A stretch of 64,000 nucleotides of DNA from Vibrio maritimus (GCF_021441885.1 NZ_CP090438.1:558001-622000), one strand, 5' to 3'; positions 43,138-53,234 are shown, numbered from the stretch's first letter. Notes: generated by a model not told the origin, from the sequence alone. A program made the numbers and translations.

Positions 43138-43541
43138 AGTTTTCTCCGTTTGGCCTTGGTTAATCTATTTGCGGCCTGTTGTTGAATCTGACGCGATAGT
43201 AGAACTCGAATATTACAGAAATATGACGAAACTATTTCTATGTGAATTAAGTGCGATCTTAGGTTGGTTTTTAGTCTGTAAATTTGAATTTACGACTTTA
43301 AGTTATTGAATTTTATTGATTATATTCTATGTGAGAAAAAGAGATTAATCTGACCTGATTAATGAATTAAATCGATTTATATTGTCTTGTTTGTCAGTTA
43401 TATGACAGTGGTGTGTCTAATGTGACAGTTGGTGGTTCGTAAAAACAGTATCATTTGCTTAATAATTTCGGTTTTAACGAATATTGTTGGATTGGGCAGA
43501 TTTTGCTATAAATGTAGGTCACTCTTTTTAGGCGAAATAGC
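43138..43541. promoter_or_regulatory. Divergent nptA / nhaR control region
   Basis: 404 AT-rich bases without an ORF. Two direct GATTAAT copies (43343-43349 and 43357-43363) are 14 bases apart, a possible LysR/NhaR half-site pair. Promoters are expected both ways but are not assigned. Confidence 0.4.
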
Positions 43542-44435
43542 ATGTCTCACCTTAACTATAATCATTTGTACTACTTCTGGATGGTGTGCAAACAAGGTTC
43601 GGTCACCAAAGCGGCAGACGCTCTGTTTTTAACCCCTCAAACGGTCACGGGGCAAATCAAAGCACTGGAAGAGCGCATGGATGGCAAGCTAACCAAGCGA
43701 AACGGGCGTAGTGTTGAACCTACAGAACTAGGTCAGCTGGTGTATAAGTATGCCGATCGTATGTTTGGCCTAAGTTATGAGATGCTCGACATCGTTAATT
43801 ACAGTCAGCGCTCAAATTTACTGTTTGATGTCGGCGTTGCTGACGCGTTATCAAAACGCTTGGTGAGTAAGATTTTGATGACGACAATACCAGAAGACAA
43901 CAATATTCATCTTCGCTGTTTTGAATCGACGCACGAGATGTTGTTAGAACAACTCGCTCAGCACAAGTTGGATATGATCCTGTCGGATTGTCCAGTTGAT
44001 TCAAGTCAGAGTCCGGGGCTATTCAGCAAGAAGTTAGGGGAGAGTCGTATGAGCTTCTTTACTTCAGGACACATGAACAATGTTCGCTTTCCAGAAGTAT
44101 TAGAGCAGACTCGCCTTCTTATCCCAGGTAGTCGTACCTCAATGGGACGAAAAGTGCTTCAATGGTTTGATCAACAGGGGATTCAACCTAACATTCTAGG
44201 CGAGTTTGATGATGTTGCTCTGATGAAGGCTTTCTCTATGTATAAAGATGACGTGATTTTCCTAGCGCCGAGTATCTACATGTCGGAAATTAAAGATCAG
44301 CGACATTTGCAGCTTATCGGCGACATAGAAGATATCAAAGAAGAGTACTACGTCATTTTTGCGGAGCGTATGATTCAACACCCTGCGGTGAAGAGTGTAT
44401 GCGAAGCGGATTTTACTGACTTACTTGCGTTCTGA
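43542..44435 (+). CDS. nhaR: LysR-family activator NhaR
   Basis: 297 residues. N-terminal HTH (residues 2-60) with LNYNHLYYFWMVCKQGSVTKAA and TPQTVTGQIKALEE, the NhaR signature, followed by an effector-binding domain. NhaR is a Na+-responsive activator of nhaA in enterobacteria. Here no nhaA is adjacent; the neighbour is the Na+-coupled nptA. The ATG is preceded by GGCGAAATAGC, a weak ribosome binding site. Confidence 0.9.
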   Translation: MSHLNYNHLYYFWMVCKQGSVTKAADALFLTPQTVTGQIKALEERMDGKLTKRNGRSVEPTELGQLVYKYADRMFGLSYEMLDIVNYSQRSNLLFDVGVADALSKRLVSKILMTTIPEDNNIHLRCFESTHEMLLEQLAQHKLDMILSDCPVDSSQSPGLFSKKLGESRMSFFTSGHMNNVRFPEVLEQTRLLIPGSRTSMGRKVLQWFDQQGIQPNILGEFDDVALMKAFSMYKDDVIFLAPSIYMSEIKDQRHLQLIGDIEDIKEEYYVIFAERMIQHPAVKSVCEADFTDLLAF

Positions 44436-44598
44436 GTTTAGAGTCAGCTAACAAATTACTCTTTCCAATTACACTTAATTAAACAAAGCGTTACCATACA
44501 CGTCCTAACCATGTAGAATGTGCTGGAAATTGCCAATGTTGCTCAAAAAGCAGCCAGTAGGTAGTAATCGGTGTCGCGAAAAGATTTAGAGGTAGACT

Positions 44599-44898
44599 AT
44601 GAACTTGCAGGATATGGAGAAAAACTCAGCACAAGCGGTTGTACTCTTGAAAGCGATGGCTAATGAGAGGCGCCTGCAAATTCTGTGTATGCTACATAAT
44701 ACTGAGCTGTCTGTCGGTGAACTGTGTTCTCGTCTAGAGCTAAGTCAGTCTGCATTATCTCAACACTTAGCTTGGCTTCGTCGAGATGGCCTAGTGTCCA
44801 CCCGAAAAGAAGCTCAAACGGTGTATTACACACTAAGCAGTGGTGAAGTACGTCAATTAATTGAAACACTACACGGTATGTATTGCAGTGATCACTAG
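44599..44898 (+). CDS. hlyU: HlyU, ArsR-family virulence regulator
   Basis: A 99-residue winged-helix activator/anti-silencer of hemolysin and RTX toxin genes in vibrios. Recognition helix LELSQSALSQHLAWLRRDGLV at about 46-66. Cys30 and Cys96, the redox pair described for HlyU, are both present. The metal-site residues of true ArsR proteins are absent. ATG 44599 behind TTAGAGGTAGACT. Positioned before rpsT as in V. cholerae. Confidence 0.93.
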   Translation: MNLQDMEKNSAQAVVLLKAMANERRLQILCMLHNTELSVGELCSRLELSQSALSQHLAWLRRDGLVSTRKEAQTVYYTLSSGEVRQLIETLHGMYCSDH

Positions 44899-44965
44899 TA
44901 GGTAGTGGAAGGCGCGAGCAACGAATGTTGCGAAAGAGCGCAGCGAAAGATACAACAGATACAAA

Positions 44966-44990
44966 AAAACCGGCATTAGCCGGTTTTTTT
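44966..44990. terminator. hlyU / rpsT bidirectional terminator
   Basis: AAAAACCGGC, ATTA, GCCGGTTTTTTT. Confidence 0.92.
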
Positions 44991-45010
44991 AACACAATAC
45001 AAAGTCTAAA

Positions 45011-45271
45011 TTATAGAGCTTTGATTGCAGCTGAGAAGCGTGCCTTGTGACGAGCAGCTTTATTCTTATGAATAAGGCCTTTAGTCGCCATGCGGTCAAG
45101 GATTGGAGTAACTTCTGCAAATGCTGAAGTTGCTGCTTCTTTGTCGCCAGCTTCGATAGCTGCGATTGTTTTCTTCATGTAAGTGCGCATCATAGAACGA
45201 CGGCTAGCGTTGTGCTGGCGACGTTTCTCAGCTTGGATAGCGCGCTTCTTAGCAGATTTACTGTTTGCCAA
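45011..45271 (-). CDS. rpsT: 30S ribosomal protein S20
   Basis: An 86-residue basic primary 16S-binding protein. The start is TTG 45271, giving (M)ANSKSAKKRAIQAEKRRQHNASRRS; an upstream frame start would add 23 unrelated residues. E. coli rpsT also starts with UUG, and the weak codon is part of S20 autoregulation there. GGAGT lies upstream. Confidence 0.95.
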   Translation of the reverse strand: MANSKSAKKRAIQAEKRRQHNASRRSMMRTYMKKTIAAIEAGDKEAATSAFAEVTPILDRMATKGLIHKNKAARHKARFSAAIKAL

Positions 45272-45530
45272 GGGTCTAACTCCCAAAAACTTAGTTCGGT
45301 GACAATTTAAGGGCGAGGAATATCCCTCATTTGCGCTCAATTGTCAAATGATTTGTGCAAAAACCCGACGATATAAAACAACTTTTGATATCTGTGGGCT
45401 ATCGCGGTTAAGATGGCGGGGATTCTAACAGTATTTTTCGACCAATGCTAATACTAATCCTCTCTTCAATAACAAAGGCTATTGAAACCGATAAATAGCA
45501 AAGCATTGGCTAGGTAATTCAGAGGTTATC

Positions 45531-47093
45531 GTGAGTAAACGCCTTCTTAAGTCAGGCATGATAGTGAGTGCCATGACGCTGGTGTCTCGAGTATTGGGAC
45601 TGGTTCGTGATGTGGTGGTGGCGAATCTAATGGGGGCAGGGGCAAGCGCTGATGTCTTCTTCTTTGCCAATAAAATCCCCAACTTTCTTAGACGCCTTTT
45701 TGCAGAAGGCGCATTCTCTCAGGCATTTGTGCCGGTACTTACTGAATATCATGCCTCGGGTGATAAAGACAAAACTCGAGAGTTAATCGCCAAAGCCTCA
45801 GGGACGCTTGGCGTCATTGTTACCATAGTTACCTTGCTGGGTATTCTTGGCTCGAGTGTCGTGACGGCACTGTTTGGCTTTGGTTGGTTTCTTGATTGGC
45901 TCAACGATGGACCCGCAGCACCCAAGTTTGAACTCGCCAGTTTGATGCTCAAGATCACTTTCCCTTATCTTTGGTTCATCACCTTTGTCGCCTTGTCTGG
46001 GGCGATTCTCAATACCTTAGGTAAGTTTGCGGTTTCCTCTTTTACCCCTGTTTTTCTTAACGTGATGATCATTGCCAGTGCGTGGTTCATTTCACCTAAC
46101 CTTGCTCAACCCGAGATTGGTTTAGCGATAGGGGTATTCTTAGGCGGCTTTGTCCAATTTGCGTTTCAAATTCCCTTCCTTATAAAAGAGGGGGTACTCG
46201 TTAAACCTAAATGGGGTTGGCGCGATCCCGGTGTAACTAAGATCCGCACCTTGATGATCCCTGCATTGTTCGGTGTATCGGTTAGCCAAATTAACTTGCT
46301 ATTCGATACCTTCATTGCCAGTTTTCTTGCGACGGGCTCTATCAGTTGGCTCTATTACTCAGATCGCCTATTAGAGTTTCCGCTTGGTCTGTTTGGTATC
46401 GCTATTGCGACGGTGATTTTGCCTGCCCTGTCTCGTAAGCACGTGGATGCGCACAGCGAAGGCTTTGCCCATACCATGGATTGGGGGGTGCGTATGGTGA
46501 TCCTACTCGGATTGCCTGCCATGTTAGGTTTGATGGTGCTCGCTAAGCCAATGTTGATGGTGTTGTTTATGCGCGGTGAGTTTACGCCTCACGATGTTGA
46601 GCAAGCGTCTTTGTCTCTCTTAGCTTATGCATCCGGCTTGCTTAACTTTATGCTGATCAAGGTGCTAGCTCCGGGCTATTACTCACGTCAAGACACAAAG
46701 ACACCAGTGAAATATGGCATTATTGCTATGGCGTCCAACATGGTCTTCAATGCTATCTTTGCTTACTACTACGGGTATGTGGGTCTGGCGATGGCAACGG
46801 CCCTGTCTGCCTTCATTAACATGGCACTACTCTATCGTGGTCTTCACCGTCAAAATGTTTACCGTATAACCAAGAAAACCATTGGCTTTGTTATTCGTCT
46901 AGTGGTTGCGGTTGCAGCCATGGTGGCGGTCTTGCAGTGGCAGCTACAAGACATGCAGCAATGGCTAAGCTGGGGCTTATCAGAACGTATTTTGACCCTG
47001 ACGGTTCTTATCGCTCTCGGTGGCGTCACTTACTTAGTTGCACTGCTTATCTTGGGAATTCGTCCTAAAGACGTAAAAGCAGCGACAGATTAA
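45531..47093 (+). CDS. murJ: Lipid II flippase MurJ
   Basis: Moves lipid II across the inner membrane for peptidoglycan synthesis. 520 residues, about 14 transmembrane helices. Signatures: SRVLGLVRDVVVANLMGAG near residue 20, FFFANKIPNFLRRLFAEGAFSQAF near 42, and YYSDRLLEFPLGLFGIAIAT near 268. GTG start behind GAGGTTATC. Upstream of ribF and ileS. Confidence 0.95.
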   Translation: MSKRLLKSGMIVSAMTLVSRVLGLVRDVVVANLMGAGASADVFFFANKIPNFLRRLFAEGAFSQAFVPVLTEYHASGDKDKTRELIAKASGTLGVIVTIVTLLGILGSSVVTALFGFGWFLDWLNDGPAAPKFELASLMLKITFPYLWFITFVALSGAILNTLGKFAVSSFTPVFLNVMIIASAWFISPNLAQPEIGLAIGVFLGGFVQFAFQIPFLIKEGVLVKPKWGWRDPGVTKIRTLMIPALFGVSVSQINLLFDTFIASFLATGSISWLYYSDRLLEFPLGLFGIAIATVILPALSRKHVDAHSEGFAHTMDWGVRMVILLGLPAMLGLMVLAKPMLMVLFMRGEFTPHDVEQASLSLLAYASGLLNFMLIKVLAPGYYSRQDTKTPVKYGIIAMASNMVFNAIFAYYYGYVGLAMATALSAFINMALLYRGLHRQNVYRITKKTIGFVIRLVVAVAAMVAVLQWQLQDMQQWLSWGLSERILTLTVLIALGGVTYLVALLILGIRPKDVKAATD

Positions 47094-47162
47094 CAATGAT
47101 TGGTTATAATCCGTCAGTTTCACACTCGTAACATTTACTCAAGCAGGTGGTTTAGTCGTTTC

Positions 47163-48098
47163 ATGGAACTCATTCGAGGCATACATAACCTTAAAAATCA
47201 GCACCATGGCTGCGTTTTAACCATCGGCAATTTTGATGGTGTTCACCTCGGACATCAGCGTGTACTGAATCAAGTTAAGCAGAAAGCATCGCAACTGGGT
47301 TTACCTGCGGTTGTCATGACATTTGAGCCTCAGCCTATGGAGCTGTTTGCCAAAGACAAAGCGCCAGCGCGTTTGACTCGGTTGCGTGATAAGTACGAGC
47401 TGCTTGAGAAAATGGAACTGGACCGCCTATTGTGTGTGAATTTTAATCAGCGATTTGCCAGCTTAACGGCGGAGTCTTTTATTCGAGACTTGTTGGTGGG
47501 TAAATTGGGTGTTAAGTTCCTTGTCATCGGCGATGACTTCCGCTTTGGTAAAGGGCGTGAAGGCAATTTCGAGATGCTTCAAAAAGCGGGCGAAGAGTTC
47601 GGTTTTGAGGTGGTGAATACGGCAAGTTTTCGTGTTGAAGAGACTCGAGTCAGTTCAACGGCCATTCGTCAGGCTCTTGCCAATGACGAGCTCGATGCAA
47701 GCGCAGAAATGTTGGGGCGTCACTATACTTTGTCCGGGCGTGTTGCCCATGGTCAAAAGCTAGCGCGTGGCTTTGGGTTTCCAACCGCCAATATTTCACT
47801 TAAGCGTTATGTCGTTCCTGTCCGCGGCGTTTATGCGGTGCAGGTGTTTGGTGTTGATGATAAGCCGCTACCGGGCATTGCCAATGTAGGTAAAAAGCCA
47901 ACGGTTGCGGGGACAACGCCAGATCTTGAAGTGCATATCTTTGATTACGAGGGCAACCTCTATGGTCAACAAATTGAAGTGGCACTGCTTCATAAAATCC
48001 GTGATGAGAAAAAGTTCGAGTCATTGGAGCTGCTTAAGCAGCAAATAGAATTGGATGCTGATGTAGCAAGGGTGTGGCTACGTCAGTTTAAGGGTTAG
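47163..48098 (+). CDS. ribF: Bifunctional riboflavin kinase / FAD synthetase
   Basis: Makes FMN and FAD. 311 residues: N-terminal adenylyltransferase with GNFDGVHLGHQ near residue 22, and C-terminal riboflavin kinase with GRVAHGQKLARGFGFPTANI near 193 and PVRGVYAVQV near 216. The start at ATG 47163 gives the conserved MELIRGIHNL; an earlier frame start would add 21 unmatched residues. Followed after 62 bp by ileS. Confidence 0.94.
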   Translation: MELIRGIHNLKNQHHGCVLTIGNFDGVHLGHQRVLNQVKQKASQLGLPAVVMTFEPQPMELFAKDKAPARLTRLRDKYELLEKMELDRLLCVNFNQRFASLTAESFIRDLLVGKLGVKFLVIGDDFRFGKGREGNFEMLQKAGEEFGFEVVNTASFRVEETRVSSTAIRQALANDELDASAEMLGRHYTLSGRVAHGQKLARGFGFPTANISLKRYVVPVRGVYAVQVFGVDDKPLPGIANVGKKPTVAGTTPDLEVHIFDYEGNLYGQQIEVALLHKIRDEKKFESLELLKQQIELDADVARVWLRQFKG

Positions 48099-48160
48099 CG
48101 GAAGATTCCACCGCTAACATAATGTCTAACTTTCGCCCAATACAACGGAATTAAGAATCG

Positions 48161-50989
48161 ATGAGTGAGTATAAAGATACCCTGAACCTACCTGAAACAG
48201 GGTTTCCAATGCGCGGCAACCTGGCCAATCGTGAGCCAGAAATGCTTAAGCGTTGGTACAAAGAAGATCTTTACGGTGAGATCCGTAAAGCTAAAAAAGG
48301 CAAAAAATCCTTCGTGCTACACGATGGCCCTCCATATGCGAATGGTGACATTCACATTGGTCACGCTCTAAACAAGATTCTTAAAGACATTATTATTAAA
48401 TCCAAAACACTTTCAGGTTTTGACGCACCATATATTCCAGGTTGGGATTGCCACGGTCTGCCTATCGAACTAATGGTAGAGAAGAAAGTGGGTAAGCCAG
48501 GTCAAAAAGTGACTGCGGCTGAATTCCGTGAGAAATGTCGCCAATACGCGGCAGGCCAGGTTGAAGGTCAAAAAGAGAGCTTCAAGCGTCTAGGTATTCT
48601 TGGTGAGTGGGACAAGCCTTACCGCACTATGGACTTTGCAACTGAAGCAAACATCATTCGTGCTCTAGGTAAGATTGCTGATAACGGCCACCTACTAAAA
48701 GGCTTCAAGCCAGTTCACTGGTGTACAGACTGTGGTTCTGCACTTGCTGAAGCTGAAGTAGAGTACAAAGATAAAGTGTCACCTTCTATCGATGTACGCT
48801 TTAAAGCGGCAGACGAAGCTGCGCTAGTGTCTAAGTTCGCACTAAGCGAAGGTCATGAAGGTCAGGGTGACATCTCAATTGTTATCTGGACGACCACACC
48901 ATGGACGTTGCCAGCTAACCGTGCGGTATGTCTACGTGACGATCTTGAGTACGTACTTATCCAAACTGAGGGTGACAACCCTGAGCGTATTATCGTGGCT
49001 TCTGAGCTTGCGAAAGACGTGATGGATCGTGCGGGTATCGAGCACTTCCACAACCTTGGTTTTGCGAAAGGTGCGGATCTAGAGCTTTCTCAGTTTAACC
49101 ACCCATTCTACGATTTCACTGTTCCGGCGATCCTGGGCGATCACGTAACGACTGAATCAGGTACCGGTGTGGTTCACACAGCACCAGGTCACGGTCAAGA
49201 AGACTTCGCGGTTGGTCAAAAATACGATCTAGAAGTGGCGAACCCAGTAGGCTCAAACGGCGTTTACTTGCCAGACACTGAGCTATTTGCCGGTCAACAC
49301 GTGTTTAAAGCGAACGATGCGGTTGTAGAAGTACTAAAAGAAAAAGGTGCACTACTTCATCATCACGCATACGAGCATAGCTACCCACACTGCTGGCGCC
49401 ATAAGACGCCAATCATCTTCCGTGCAACACCTCAGTGGTTCGTATCTATGGACCAAGCGGGTCTACGTGCAAAAGCACTAGAGTCAATCAAGGGTGTTGA
49501 GTGGATGCCTGAATGGGGTCAAAGCCGTATCGAAGGCATGATTGAGGGTCGTCCTGAGTGGTGTATCTCTCGTCAGCGTACTTGGGGTGTGCCAATCGCT
49601 CTATTCGTTCACAAAGAGACCGCAGAACTTCATCCAAACTCGCTAGAGCTGATTGAAAAAGTCGCTCAGCTAGTGGAAGAGAAAGGCATCCAAGCTTGGT
49701 GGGACGTAGAGATTGCAGACCTACTTGGCGATGACGCTGAGCAGTACGAGAAAGTTTTGGATACACTCGACGTTTGGTTCGATTCTGGTGTGACACACTA
49801 CTCGGTTGTAGATTCTCGTGAAGAGTTCAATGGCAACAGTGCAGACCTATACCTAGAAGGTTCTGACCAACACCGTGGTTGGTTCCAGTCTTCGCTGATT
49901 TCATCTATCGCGATGAAAGACGAAGCGCCATACAAGCAAGTGCTAACGCACGGCTTCGTGGTGGATGGTCACGGCCGTAAGATGTCTAAGTCAATCGGTA
50001 ACGTAGTTGCGCCAAAAGATGTGACTAACAAGCTAGGTGCAGACATCCTGCGTCTATGGGTTGCATCGACTGACTACACGGGTGAAGTTGCAGTTTCTGA
50101 TGAAATCCTAAAACGCTCAGCAGATGCTTACCGTCGTATCCGTAACACGGCTCGCTTCTTCCTAGCAAACCTAAACGGTTTCAACCCAGAAACTGACCTA
50201 GTACCAGCAGAAGAGATGGTGGCACTGGATCGCTGGGCAGTTGGTCGCGCGCTAGCGGCTCAAGAAGAGATCGTAAAAGCATACGAAGAGTACAACACGC
50301 ACGGCGTGACTCAGCGTCTAATGCAGTTCTGCTCTATCGAAATGGGCTCGTTCTACCTAGACGTGATTAAAGACCGTCAGTACACAGCGAAACTGGGCGG
50401 CCACGCACAGCGCAGCTGTCAGACAGCGCTTTACTACATCGTTGAAGCACTTGTTCGTTGGATGGCACCTATCATGTCGTTCACTGCTGATGAAATCTGG
50501 AACGAAATGCCAGGCAAGCGTGAGAAGTTTGTGTTCGCTGGCGAGTGGTTCGAAGGTTTGTTCGGTCTTGCTGAAGGCGAAGAGCTAAACAACGAATTCT
50601 GGGCTGAAATCCAAACGGTTCGTGATGCAGTAAACAAGCAGCTTGAAGCGGCGCGTAGCGAGAAAACCATCGGTGGTGCACTGCAGGCTGAAATCACACT
50701 GTTTGCTGATGATGCGCTAACTGCGAAGCTAAGCAAACTAGAAGACGAGCTACGTTTTGTATTGCTAACGTCTGCAGCAGCGGTCAAGCCAATGTCTGAG
50801 AAGACAGATGCAGCGAAAGCGACAGATCTAGAAGGTCTATTCGTTGAAGTAGCAGCTACTGAAAACGAGAAGTGTGACCGTTGTTGGCACCACACTCCTG
50901 ACGTAGGTACTATCGCGGGTCACGAGAAGATTTGTGGTCGCTGCGTATCGAACGTAGACGGTGAAGGCGAAGTTCGTAAGTTCGCTTAA
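48161..50989 (+). CDS. ileS: Isoleucyl-tRNA synthetase
   Basis: 942-residue class I synthetase. HIGH in GDIHIGHALNK near 62, editing (CP1) domain with TTTPWTLPANRA near 245, KMSKS in GRKMSKSIGN near 606, and a C-terminal zinc site CDRCWHH...CGRC at about 906-930. The eukaryotic-like mupirocin-resistant features are not seen. ATG 48161; part of ribF-ileS-lspA-fkpB-ispH. Confidence 0.96.
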   Translation: MSEYKDTLNLPETGFPMRGNLANREPEMLKRWYKEDLYGEIRKAKKGKKSFVLHDGPPYANGDIHIGHALNKILKDIIIKSKTLSGFDAPYIPGWDCHGLPIELMVEKKVGKPGQKVTAAEFREKCRQYAAGQVEGQKESFKRLGILGEWDKPYRTMDFATEANIIRALGKIADNGHLLKGFKPVHWCTDCGSALAEAEVEYKDKVSPSIDVRFKAADEAALVSKFALSEGHEGQGDISIVIWTTTPWTLPANRAVCLRDDLEYVLIQTEGDNPERIIVASELAKDVMDRAGIEHFHNLGFAKGADLELSQFNHPFYDFTVPAILGDHVTTESGTGVVHTAPGHGQEDFAVGQKYDLEVANPVGSNGVYLPDTELFAGQHVFKANDAVVEVLKEKGALLHHHAYEHSYPHCWRHKTPIIFRATPQWFVSMDQAGLRAKALESIKGVEWMPEWGQSRIEGMIEGRPEWCISRQRTWGVPIALFVHKETAELHPNSLELIEKVAQLVEEKGIQAWWDVEIADLLGDDAEQYEKVLDTLDVWFDSGVTHYSVVDSREEFNGNSADLYLEGSDQHRGWFQSSLISSIAMKDEAPYKQVLTHGFVVDGHGRKMSKSIGNVVAPKDVTNKLGADILRLWVASTDYTGEVAVSDEILKRSADAYRRIRNTARFFLANLNGFNPETDLVPAEEMVALDRWAVGRALAAQEEIVKAYEEYNTHGVTQRLMQFCSIEMGSFYLDVIKDRQYTAKLGGHAQRSCQTALYYIVEALVRWMAPIMSFTADEIWNEMPGKREKFVFAGEWFEGLFGLAEGEELNNEFWAEIQTVRDAVNKQLEAARSEKTIGGALQAEITLFADDALTAKLSKLEDELRFVLLTSAAAVKPMSEKTDAAKATDLEGLFVEVAATENEKCDRCWHHTPDVGTIAGHEKICGRCVSNVDGEGEVRKFA

Positions 50990-51025
50990 TGGTAAGCTAA
51001 CCGGAACTTTTGAAAGATTTAACAG

Positions 51026-51051
51026 CCCCAGTTTTTACTGGGGTTGTTTTT
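51026..51051 (+). terminator. Hairpin with T-run between ileS and lspA
   Basis: CCCCAGT (51026-51032) / ACTGGGG (51037-51043) followed by TTGTTTTT. It may act as partial terminator inside the otherwise conserved cluster. Confidence 0.75.
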
Positions 51052-51119
51052 ATCAGCTAACTGATTGAACATATAATTCATTGAGTGTTTGCTACCAAAG
51101 GTAGCGATAAAGGAAACAG

Positions 51120-51623
51120 ATGAGCGAAACGGCAATCACATTTCGACAATCAGGTGTACGCTGGCTTTGGCTAGCGGTGGTGATTTTTATTGCTGATATC
51201 AGCATCAAGCTCGTAGTCATGGATAACATGGGTTACGGTTGGGCAAATCGAATTGAAATCTTGCCATTCTTCAATTTGCTCTACGTCCATAACTATGGTG
51301 CAGCATTTAGCTTCTTAAGCGACCAGGCAGGTTGGCAGCGCTGGCTGTTCACCGGCATCGCGTTTGTCGTCACCGGTATGCTAACGTACTGGATGAGCAA
51401 GCTTCCGGCAAAAGAGAAGTGGAACAACATTGCGTATGCCATGATCATCGGCGGCGCAGTAGGTAATGTCTTTGACCGCGTAGTTCATGGCTTTGTTGTC
51501 GACTACTTGGACTTCTACTGGGGCAACTATCATTGGCCTGCTTTCAACCTAGCAGACATGGCGATCTGTATTGGTGCGGCGATGATTATTATCGATAGCT
51601 TTCGCAATAAAGAGCAAAAGTAG
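51120..51623 (+). CDS. lspA: Lipoprotein signal peptidase II
   Basis: Cleaves diacylglyceryl-prolipoproteins. 167 residues, four transmembrane helices. Catalytic Asp motifs GGAVGNVFDRV near 121 and PAFNLADM near 141. ATG behind AAAGGAAACAG. Complements lgt at 38.2 kb. Confidence 0.95.
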   Translation: MSETAITFRQSGVRWLWLAVVIFIADISIKLVVMDNMGYGWANRIEILPFFNLLYVHNYGAAFSFLSDQAGWQRWLFTGIAFVVTGMLTYWMSKLPAKEKWNNIAYAMIIGGAVGNVFDRVVHGFVVDYLDFYWGNYHWPAFNLADMAICIGAAMIIIDSFRNKEQK

Positions 51624-51643
51624 CGCAGATAACGAATAACCTT

Positions 51644-51679
51644 AAGCGCTGTGCGTTGATATGCACGGCGCTTTTTTAT
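51644..51679 (+). terminator. Hairpin with T-run after lspA
   Basis: AAGCGCTGTGC (51644-51654) / GCACGGCGCTT (51663-51673), one G-T pair, then six T. Confidence 0.75.
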
Positions 51680-51753
51680 ATAACAAGCTAAATGATAAAG
51701 AGCTACTGTGCGTATCAATCAACACAGACTCAATAACACAAGGAAGCCGTAAC

Positions 51754-52185
51754 GTGAGCATCATTTCCCAAGATAGCGCTGTCACCCTACATTTCACCAT
51801 CAAGCTGAGCGATGGCTCAGTAGCCGACAGCACCCATAATATGGGTAAGCCTGCCAAATTTATTATTGGTGACGGTAGCTTAAGTGACAATTTTGAAAAA
51901 TGCTTGGTGGGTTTGACGTCTGGTGACAACAAAGCCATTGAGTTAAAAGCCGCAGATGCGTTTGGTATGCCAAACCCAGACAATGTTCACCATATGGATC
52001 GCGCAAAGTTTGTAGGTGACTCTGAGGTTGAAGTCGGTACAATAATGGCCTTCTCAGGTCCTGATGGCATGGAGATCCCTGGTATCATTACGGATATTGC
52101 GGGCGATTCGGTAACGGTGGACTTTAATCACCCGTTAGCAGGCCAAGATGTCACCTTTGAAGTTGAAATTCTCGAAGTAGAATAA
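51754..52185 (+). CDS. fkpB: FKBP-type peptidyl-prolyl isomerase FkpB (SlpA-like)
   Basis: 143 residues. FKBP fold with an inserted flap: VTLHFTIKLSDGSVADST near 10, FIIGDGSLSDNFEKCLVGL near 39 and DAFGMPNPDNVHHMDRAKF near 72. GTG start 51754 behind AAGGAAG; a longer frame from 51661 runs over the lspA terminator and is rejected. Precedes ispH as in E. coli. Confidence 0.92.
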   Translation: MSIISQDSAVTLHFTIKLSDGSVADSTHNMGKPAKFIIGDGSLSDNFEKCLVGLTSGDNKAIELKAADAFGMPNPDNVHHMDRAKFVGDSEVEVGTIMAFSGPDGMEIPGIITDIAGDSVTVDFNHPLAGQDVTFEVEILEVE

Positions 52186-52225
52186 AACCACTCAGATAAA
52201 TACGATAAGTAATAGCGGTTCCTCA

Positions 52226-53182
52226 ATGAGTAATGAAATGAAAATTAAACTAGCTAACCCACGTGGCTTTTGTGCGGGTGTAGATCGCGCGATCAGCATT
52301 GTTGAGCGCGCGCTTGAGATGTATCAGCCGCCAATCTATGTTCGTCATGAAGTGGTACACAACCGTTTTGTGGTTGAAGGTCTAAAACAGCGTGGTGCGA
52401 TCTTTGTTGAGGAACTGAATGAAGTGCCTGATGACAACATTGTGATCTTCTCAGCTCACGGTGTGTCTCAAGCGGTTCGTAAAGAAGCAAAAGCGCGTGA
52501 ACTGACGGTGTTTGATGCGACTTGTCCGCTGGTAACTAAAGTCCATATGGAAGTGGCTCGTGCGAGTCGCCGTAATATGGAAGTAGTGCTTATTGGCCAT
52601 GCAGGTCACCCAGAGGTGGAAGGGACAATGGGTCAGTACTCAAGTGAGACAGGCGGCATGTACCTTGTTGAGCGTCCAGAAGATGTATTAACGCTTGAGG
52701 TTAAAGACCCAAGCAACCTTCATTACGTGAGTCAAACCACACTGTCTGTGGATGAAACCGCGGATGTGATTGATAAGCTTCGCGAAGTGTTCCCTGATAT
52801 CCAAGGTCCTCGTAAAGACGACATCTGCTATGCAACGCAAAATCGCCAAGATGCTGTCCGTGAACTCGCGGGTGCTGTGGATGTTATGGTTGTTGTAGGT
52901 TCTACTAACTCTTCGAATTCGACGCGTCTGAAAGAGCTTGCAGAAAAACTCGGCACACCGGCATACCTGACAGACACGCCTGATCTGATTGAAGCAGAGT
53001 GGTTTGAAGGAAAAGGACTGGTTGGTGTGACCGCGGGTGCGTCAGCGCCAGAGGAACTGGTTAATCAAATCATCGACAGAATCAAAGCGTTGGGCGCTGA
53101 TGACGTGGAAGAAGTCTTGGGCCGTGAAGAGAACATGTTCTTTGAGGTGCCAAGAGAGCTTCAAGTGAAGGTTGTCGATTGA
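52226..53182 (+). CDS. ispH: 4-hydroxy-3-methylbut-2-enyl diphosphate reductase
   Basis: Last step of the MEP isoprenoid pathway, a [4Fe-4S] enzyme. 318 residues. Three cluster cysteines are present: NPRGFCAGVDRA, FDATCPLV and DDICYATQNRQ. HEVVHN and HGVS carry substrate His residues, and GSTNSSNSTRL the Ser/Asn site. Start ATG 52226 is used; ATG 52238 (MKIKLANPRG) is equally possible because neither has a strong Shine-Dalgarno. Confidence 0.95.
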   Translation: MSNEMKIKLANPRGFCAGVDRAISIVERALEMYQPPIYVRHEVVHNRFVVEGLKQRGAIFVEELNEVPDDNIVIFSAHGVSQAVRKEAKARELTVFDATCPLVTKVHMEVARASRRNMEVVLIGHAGHPEVEGTMGQYSSETGGMYLVERPEDVLTLEVKDPSNLHYVSQTTLSVDETADVIDKLREVFPDIQGPRKDDICYATQNRQDAVRELAGAVDVMVVVGSTNSSNSTRLKELAEKLGTPAYLTDTPDLIEAEWFEGKGLVGVTAGASAPEELVNQIIDRIKALGADDVEEVLGREENMFFEVPRELQVKVVD

Positions 53183-53206
53183 TAGTGATATCAATGTCTA
53201 TCGAAT

Positions 53207-53234
53207 ACGCCGCGTTTCTTACGCGGCGTTTTTT
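53207..53234 (+). terminator. ispH terminator
   Basis: ACGCCGCGT (53207-53215) / ACGCGGCGT (53221-53229), TTCTT loop, T-run. Confidence 0.93.
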
